Assembly (NCBI GenBank): GCA_029204225.1 | Contig: CM055092.1 | Coordinates: forward strand, 100,746,200-100,810,199 | Source of the DNA: Diphasiastrum complanatum | Taxonomy: Eukaryota > Streptophyta > Lycopodiopsida > Lycopodiales > Lycopodiaceae | Length of the DNA: 64,000 nt | Reading direction: 5' to 3' | Shown here: positions 57,574 to 64,000 of the stretch, one piece after another | Layout of the letters: each line of letters begins with the position of its first letter | How positions within the stretch are numbered: position 1 is the stretch's first letter | Notes under the pieces: model-generated | The model's input: only the letters and a program-made list of their open reading frames with translations | Told to the model about the DNA's origin: nothing | Databases searched by the model: none | Made by a program: the position numbers and the translations under genes

Positions 57574-57990
57574 TGCGACACCCTTTGGCCTTTTGGCCTT
57601 TTCCTTTACTTGAGGGCAGCCTTCGAGATTTGTAAGACACCTTTGGCGTTTGGAAGACACCTTCGAGATTTGTAAGACACGGTCTTTACCTGTAGGACAC
57701 CTTCGGCTTTTTTAAAGCAAGTGTTGTATTTTTTGCCTGTCAGAAAACCCATGTCAAAATACAGTGTTGGGTTTTTTGCCTTTTTCGCCTGTTGAAAACT
57801 GCATGTAAAAAAATGCAGTGTCGGGTTTTTCACAATTTTTGCCTGTGTAGAAACTCGTATAAAACTGTAGTGTCGGGTTTTTTGCCTGTGTAGAAACCCG
57901 TATAAAACTGCAGTGTCACCTGTCAGAAAACTTAGTGCAAAAACACAGTGTCGAGTTTTTCGCATTTTTCAGCTGTGCAAAAATACAAGT
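57574..57990. repeat. two adjacent degenerate tandem repeats
   Basis: 57574-57715: units with GTAAGACACCTT(C/T)G, about 28-35 bp, roughly five copies. 57735-57990: units of about 50-65 bp with CAGTGTCGGGTTTTT and, in the best units, AAACCCGTATAAAACTG, so each can fold as CGGGTTT/AAACCCG. Confidence 0.6.
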
Positions 57991-58139
57991 AAAAAAAAAC
58001 CAGATTGTAGCAACATTTCAATTTTTCTACAGGTTACATTTGAGAGAGTAAAATTTAGAGAAGGAAGGAGGGGAGTTAGATTAAATTTCAACATGTGTTT
58101 GACTTTTCGAAGTTATATTAGTCTAAAAGCATTTGAATA

Positions 58140-58665
<526 letters not shown>

Positions 58666-58732
58666 GAGGATAGGATCGGCGGCGATGCACTCGTGCGTGT
58701 TAGGCTTGATAGTGATGGAGAGTTCATGCAGG

Positions 58733-58857
58733 TTAGTATACCTTCTTCTTCAATTTTTTACCGTGATGTAGTGCTACATTCTGTTTTTTTTAAGCATAAA
58801 CACTTATAAATGATGCAAAATTATTTTACTATATTTTGTCTTTCATGGCGTTATAAT
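58733..58857 (+). repeat. 125-bp direct repeat, left copy
   Basis: Begins CAGGTTAGTATACCTTCTTC and runs through TAAATGATGCAAAATTATTT to TCATGGCGTTATAATTG. The other copy is at 60296-60421. They bracket a copia 3' end (58930-59850). The first bases look like an intron donor (CAG/GTTAGT). Confidence 0.65.
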
Positions 58858-58929
58858 TGGTATCAATGGAAAAGGCTTAAACTTTATTGAAAGAGCCATT
58901 AAACTGGTTGCTTTATTAAAAAGCTACTA

Positions 58930-59395
58930 AGATAATCCTCATAAAAGACCTAAGGTAGGGGCTGTTAGAGGACGCATTGGTTGGAGGGGTAGAACAAGAG
59001 GTGGGAGAAACATGAGAGGTGGGGCACTTAACTGAACCAATTCACCTACCAGAGACCCACATGTGTAACTGCATGCATGTATGTTGCATGTACTGCATAT
59101 CAACTCATAAAACTGCCTAGACATGTGTAGATCACAGAAACTACTTTGCATGTTGCATGCACTGATTGCATGTGGCTTGCATGCATACAGTAAGACTTTG
59201 CATGTTATCTAAACATCTGCATGTCATTATAATTGAACCTATCTAACTCAAATCTGAGCTACACTAGAAGGATATGTGCTCAATTCACACTCCTTTTATG
59301 TACAACGTGAAATTTAGTGGAAATCACCATGGACATCACCCCAAACTCGAGATAGGAAGATAATATTTTAATAATCTTCACACCTCCTCCTTAAA
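58930..59395 (-). repeat. polypurine tract and copia LTR rich in TGCATG
   Basis: On the minus strand AAGGAGGAGG is followed by TGTGAAGATTATT (LTR start at about 59383). The body contains about nine TGCATG/CATGCA motifs at 59070-59220. The LTR end is not defined; 58930 is a guess. Confidence 0.5.
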
Positions 59396-59399
59396 ATTT

Positions 59400-59860
59400 A
59401 TGTTCCTATCAACAAAGACTTCGAAATTAGGCCAAGGTTTGACCTCATCTTCATAAATACATTCTTGAGTAGAGGTTTGGTGAGAAGATCTGCAACACAA
59501 TCCGAAGATGAAACATGCTCCAATGAGATCTCTCTCCCAATGTCTTTTTCTCTTACAAAATGATGAGCCACTTCAATATACTTGCTTCTTGCATGAAAGA
59601 CTGCATTATTTGCAAGAGCCTAAGCAGAAATGTTATCATTCTTGATAATTGGTAAATCTTCATCTGCATAACACTTTAGCTCCAAAAGTAGCCTTTTGAT
59701 CCATAAAACCTCCTTTGTTATGGTTGTAAGATATTTGTATTCAGCTTCATAGAATGATAAGGAAATAGTTGCCTGCTTCTTTGATAGCCAAGAAACCAAA
59801 TTTCCTCCAAGAAATATAGTGTAAGTACTTGTGGATTTCCTATCCAACCTGTCTTTAGTG
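59400..59860 (-). pseudogene. copia RNase H C-terminal part
   Basis: Minus strand: MDRKSTSTYTIFLGGNLVSW, SKKQATISLSFYEAEYKYL, LWIKRLLLEL, then NDNISA, stop, ALANNAVFHARSKYIEVAHHFVRE, and the end CVADLLTKPL. This is the usual end of a copia polyprotein, directly before the polypurine tract and LTR. Confidence 0.82.
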
Positions 59861-60295
59861 TGTTCGTGTTGAATTGTACTTTTTTTGATCGTGGTAGAGG
59901 TGGTTCAGGCTGGGTATATACAAAAATGATATGCTACTTTTACAAAACTGTGTTGCTACCTATGTATATTGCCGTAAGGACATGAATACAAAATGTCGGT
60001 ATACGTTGATACTTAATTTTTTCCTGGATAGCATAACTGTTAACTAGCTTACCATCATTTGATACTTTACTACTGGTAGAGTAAGCTTTATGGCTGAAAT
60101 TTATTTATTTATGTGGTCATAAGAGAGGTGGATCAGAGTATTTATACAAGTCTGTTACGCTTATATGACAAAAAATGTAGCTACCCGTGTAAACTTCCTT
60201 AGTGACATGGATAACAACTGAAGGTATGCATTGATACCTGTAGTTCCCACAGAATACACCTTGTTCTAACTTGGTTTTTTCTTGTGGATGGATGC

Positions 60296-60421
60296 AGGTT
60301 AGTATACCTTCTTCTTCAGTTTTTTATCGGGATGTATTGGTACATTCTGTTTTTTTTAAGCAAAAATGCTTATAAATGATGCAAAATTATTTTACTATAT
60401 TTTGTCTTTCATGGTGTTATA
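60296..60421 (+). repeat. 125-bp direct repeat, right copy
   Basis: Second copy of the repeat at 58733-58857, with few differences (for example TTACCGTGATG against TTATCGGGATG). Between 59861 and 60295 no gene is seen. Confidence 0.65.
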
Positions 60422-60489
60422 ATTGTTTTTGTCATGCTAAATCTTATGTGATGAATGTCTAGTAAAACAACACACAACACACATTGCGC

Positions 60490-60571
60490 ACACCTTCAAA
60501 AACACACACACACACACACACACACACTTTCGAGCTCTCTCTCTCTCTCTCACACACACCCTAAACCCTAA

Positions 60572-60602
<31 letters not shown>

Positions 60603-60790
60603 ACCTAAGCCTACAGCCTATTCCTAATCCACAACCCACACACACTATTTAAACACACGCATACACACACTCATACACCCTCCATAAACACGCACATGGC
60701 ACACACACAACACACACACACACAACACATGCACATACACACTCGCGCGCGCGCACACACACACAAAACCATTAGGGCACGCACACACAC
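60490..60790. repeat. (CA)n/(CT)n block with telomere-like units and CG run
   Basis: CA arrays around 60500-60530, 60575-60600 and 60700-60770, a CT array (60536-60551), CCCTAAACCCTAAACCC at 60559-60575, and CGCGCGCGCGCACACACAC at about 60745-60763. Open frames here are translation of the repeats. 60800-61340 shows no gene; one minus-strand frame with exon-like edges (61130-61372) has no recognised domain. Confidence 0.75.
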
Positions 60791-61341
60791 GCATGTCCAA
60801 AAATGCATTCTCTCTAGAAAAATGAAATTTTTGTAACATGCTCTAGAAAGTTGCGCAAGATTAAAAAAAATGTCCATTTTTAATCTGCAGAGAGACGGAT
60901 GAATATACATTAAATTCTTCCAAGGGGTTGGCTTGGAAAATATGTGTACATGACATAGAAGAATGTTGTAATATTCAAAACACTTAATTTGAAAAAATCC
61001 AAAGACAAGTAATGATTTGATAGCTGGTAATTGGTGTTAGATTGGAAAGCATAATTCTAGGACAAATTTGTTTGGTTAATTGTGTTGTCTAATACAATAG
61101 AATAATAATTGTCAAGAAATTTTATCATGTTAGATTTCTTCATGTGAACTCAATAACAAACTGGTATTTAGCAATTTCAGATTTACAAGTCCAAACTCCT
61201 CTTCGTTGGCATTGCCCAAATTTATGATTGAGATTATGAATTGAGCGGTGAAGGCAGATGCGTCGCCTGCAAATTTTTCCACTAGCAAATGAAATGCAGT
61301 GAGCTCTACCGATAGTGTAAATTCCTGCATTTCTAAAGATG

Positions 61342-61640
61342 TGTTACATAACACCAAAGCGAATAAGTGCACGGCCTACATGCAGCAGTCTAGAACTAGA
61401 GTGATATATTTCAGAGATCACGCAATAGCATAATGAAAGAGAGAGATAACTAACTACATGTTTTATTGAAATGAATGAATGAGATAAGGCGTAGCCTCTA
61501 CATGAACAACTAAGACTTGAGCGAAGCGACGTTTTGATTGAACATGGCGTTTCAGTACTCGTGACTCTTCACATTACCTAAAACTACTTGAAGTGCCCTA
61601 AACCTAACATGACCTAAACCTACTTCTCTAACACTCTCAC
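61342..61640 (-). repeat. copia 3' LTR with TGTTA/TAACA ends
   Basis: On the minus strand, starts TGTTAGAGAAG (61633) after GTGAGAG and ends TATGTAACA (61342), 292 bp, with CAATAAAACATG as a likely poly(A) signal near 61465. It follows the gag remnant with no pol between. Confidence 0.55.
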
Positions 61641-61839
61641 TTGATCAAGAATCTATCACGTAGGATAATTCTTTGATCACATCTTACATATACTTAACGT
61701 ACGTACTAACATGTTGATATCCATAACCGACTTGCTACCTTCACTAACCAACATTGACTAGACCACAGTCTTAAAACAATCTTTCACCTTGTGAATAGTC
61801 TTCTTCTATAGAATCATCTAAGTTTGTGAAACGAAAGAA

Positions 61840-62325
61840 GAACTTCTTGCTTCGTTTTGCCATCTTTAATGTAGCATCTTCTGCTTACAGTTTCTTGCAA
61901 AGTGACCTGGTTTCTCACAATAGAAACAGGTTCTTTTTCTCATGTCAACTGTATTTGAACTGCTCCCACTTTTCTTCTTGAATCTGTCTTGCTTTCTTGT
62001 AAAGAAAAGAGCCACAACACCTTGTGTTGTACTAACAATATTTTGTCATTTTCTTCTTATTTCCTCTTGAAGAAGAATGCTTATGAGATTCTCCATTGTC
62101 ATTTGCTTTGAGACAGTACTCAAGACAGTATTCAAGTTCTCATAGGACTCCGGAAGGCTATTCAACAACACAACACACATTGCTTCTTCCATTACAATTG
62201 AACCAATGGCTGCCAACTGATCAACAAATGTTTTCAGCTTTGAGATATGACTTGCAACATAGTCTCCATCTTCCATCTTGAAATTAATCAGCTGCTTTCA
62301 AAGATACATTCTGTTTGTGAAGAAA
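61840..62325 (-). pseudogene. copia Gag (UBN2 and zinc knuckle), minus strand
   Basis: NRMYL, stop, KQLINFKMEDGDYVASHISKL, LAAIGSIVMEEAMCVVLLNSLPESYENL (UBN2), LLQEEIRRK, then in another frame the knuckle CFYCEKPGHFARNC (C-x2-C-x4-H-x4-C, about 61925-61885). The upstream part is lost at about 62325. No protease or pol before the LTR at 61633. Confidence 0.8.
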
Positions 62326-62519
62326 CAAAACGTTTCTATTACCAAAGCTTTGCTAGCTTTCAGCCTTTAGTCTTACGAAAAGACAAGTTTAGTCATGCCA
62401 AAACTATGCCAAAACTAGTTGAAGAGGCAGCGTGAGAGATTTCAAAAACGTTTAGTCATATTTTGATAAATTGTCAATATGAGTCCAAAACTCATTTTAG
62501 ACTTAGAGATAAACTTTTT

Positions 62520-62985
62520 GAAGTTATATTAGTTTAAAATACATTCAATAAACACTTTTTGAAAGTGTGAAAAAGTTGGTAGTCAAATTTGAGAGAGATT
62601 CAAATTTGAACATTGGGTACATTGAATCTAGACCTAGAAATAGTAGGGTTTACATTTTGGAGAGAAAGCCAAGTGGCCAAATAGGGTTAGGACCTGCTAT
62701 AAAAAGATGTAAGAGACACATCTTCTCTATTCTCTCTCTCATTTCATCATTATACATGGTTCTCTTTGGGTTCTACTACTCATTGGTGCATTCTCATGAT
62801 GTTATCTTGCAATTCTATATGTAGAATGATCATTTATCACTATTTTCGAAATACAGTAGGGTATTGTAATCGTACGAACATCAACTATATTTTATATTTT
62901 GGTTCATGTTTGATCAATATCTCTTAGAGTTTGCATCTCATTTTGTATGTAGATGCTGATTTTTCTATATTGGCAGGATTGTTGG
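62520..62985. repeat. dispersed repeat, copy without CT expansion
   Basis: Counterpart of 58140-58665. At the place of the 117-bp CT array it has only TTCTCTATTCTCTCTCTC. It ends near GGCAGGATTG, where chromovirus sequence begins. Confidence 0.65.
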
Positions 62986-63600
62986 TTTGCTCTTTTTGTA
63001 ACCAATTAACATCAGGGACATGGATTAACTCTTGAATGATCTGAATCCTTCACAGATAACTTGTTGGCTGATGGACTTGTATTGTTTCAGGAGCATGGGG
63101 AGGTGATGCATGGACCAACAAGAGTATTGGACCAGAGGCAGAGACGGTTGTGGAATCGTTTGCTCCGTGAGTACTTGGTTGCATGGCATGGACGACCTCT
63201 CAGTGATGCTACCTGGGAGACCACACATGGGTTGCATATATAGTATCCAGAATTTGCCATTGAGGATGATGTCACCTGAGCAGCGAAGAGATGTCACATG
63301 TACTTTGAATCCCTTGCCCAATGTAAATGGTAAATTGTAAATGGCTACGTCACCGACCTGTGGAGACAATTGTAAGTTGCAATGTAAATATCTGTTATAG
63401 TGACTAAATTCGAGATGGCCAAGGGGGTACTGGGTCTCATGAGAGTCTGTTGGACTGACCTCCTAGAAAGTATGAAGGGTTGACCGATCAACATGACACA
63501 TGTCATATTCTCATTGGAACACTTGGTCAAATGCATGAGTGACGTGTCAGAGTGTCCATCTACCAGCTTGCCCTCCTTGGTATTTAGTGAGTAAATTTTT
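62986..63600 (+). mobile_element. chromovirus 3' end with chromodomain and LTR
   Basis: Plus-strand LLADGLVLFQEHGEVMHGPTRVLDQRQRRLWNRLLREYLVAWHGRPLSDATWE, stop, YPEFAIEDDV (63058-63280): the same chromodomain family as 21413-21631. A purine-rich GCAGCGAAGAGA leads to an LTR beginning TGTCACATGTACTT (63292), related to the LTR at 21737-22330 (shared CACTTGGTC, TGACACATGTCA-type blocks). It fades after about 63575. Confidence 0.72.
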
Positions 63601-64000
63601 ATGAGTTTAGTGAGTTTTAAATGTCAAAAAATGCTCATCATAACAATCACCAATTAACATAGAAAATGTGTCTTTTGGGTGCAACAAACTATAGAAATGA
63701 CCATTTTAAAAGCATCCTTTAAAAAAAAAAATGCCAAAAAGTGCAATATATATCATTGACATTTTATGCACCATTAACAACATATAGATGGCCATACAGT
63801 GGGGGCACGACAGACAAAAACATGTGCCAATATCCAAAAATAAAATGTAACCATCGCTATTCAAACAATCAAGTTCATTTTGAGTCAGATTTGTGCGTGT
63901 TTGGACAAACCAATTTTCTCCTATCGGTAGAGGAGGTGTTACAATATTGTTGTTCATCGACCATTTGCAACTAACACCAGTAGCACAGAACCACATGAAT
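63601..64000. other. no gene seen
   Basis: AT-rich sequence at the right edge; overlapping short frames on both strands have no recognisable domain. Confidence 0.4.

Noticed and set aside
57606-57965. 119-residue minus-strand ORF
   Set aside because: Falls entirely in two tandem repeats; repeated peptide pattern only.
57574-57990. CRISPR-like array
   Set aside because: Units are adjacent and degenerate, without unique spacers, in a plant nuclear context.
60645-60910. Val-Cys-rich open frames
   Set aside because: Translation of CA repeats.

Overview
The window reads as repeat-rich nuclear DNA from a land plant with a large genome. The reasons are: one plant-specific host gene (an N-terminal chloroplast sensor kinase, CSK, at 42.8-44.0 kb), Arabidopsis-type CCCTAAA motifs, LTR elements primed by initiator tRNA-Met, plant-type Ty1/copia and Ty3/gypsy (chromovirus and Tat/Athila-like) elements, LINEs and a DUF659-type hAT transposase. 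Low gene density, a LINE family with microsatellite tails and a possible Penelope-like fragment make me lean towards a seed-free vascular plant such as a fern. That lineage call is inference only. Nothing bacterial, plasmid or CRISPR-like was seen.

Layout. 1-2573: 3' part of a plus-strand copia element with its 3' LTR, abutting a minus-strand gypsy pol relic (2574-5187). 5188-10915: one composite chromovirus with 5' LTR, primer site, a LINE inserted in the leader, gag, an inverted RT segment, integrase tail with chromodomain, and 3' LTR. 10.9-13.5 kb: a Tat/Athila-like integrase followed by a proline-rich/coiled-coil ORF. 13.5-17.4 kb: a second chromovirus, partly duplicated. 17.4-20.6 kb: a small LTR element with an unknown ORF, then a gypsy gag. 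20.6-22.3 kb: a deleted chromovirus that keeps only LTRs, primer site, chromodomain and polypurine tract, and is itself hit by a solo LTR. 23.6-27.15 kb: tandem truncated LINEs. 28.3-31.2 kb: a multi-exon hAT transposase, cut by a LINE (31.2-33.8 kb) that is fused to another chromovirus 3' end.

35.4-39.9 kb: a minus-strand chromovirus with both ends of pol damaged, next to an older LTR relic at 40.6-40.9 kb. 42.8-44.0 kb: CSK exons. 44.9-48.2 kb: a copia element with a duplicated LTR interior. 48.4-52.1 kb: a minisatellite, an RT-like fragment, an LTR start and a second long coiled-coil ORF. 52.1-56.5 kb: two opposed copia pol fragments around a strikingly T-poor insert. 56.5-64.0 kb: LTR fragments, tandem repeats, copia RNase H and gag remnants, CT/CA microsatellites and another chromodomain-bearing chromovirus tail.

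Almost every element is broken. Stops are repeatedly Gln or Arg codons turned into TAG, TAA or TGA, as expected from deamination of methylated cytosine. The only probable functional host gene is CSK, and only its first three exons are visible. The points most worth checking are the paired PCNA-binding-like motifs at the C-terminus of the LINE protein, the coiled-coil ORF placed just before a 3' LTR, the non-canonical AG...CT LTR family, and the T-poor insert.
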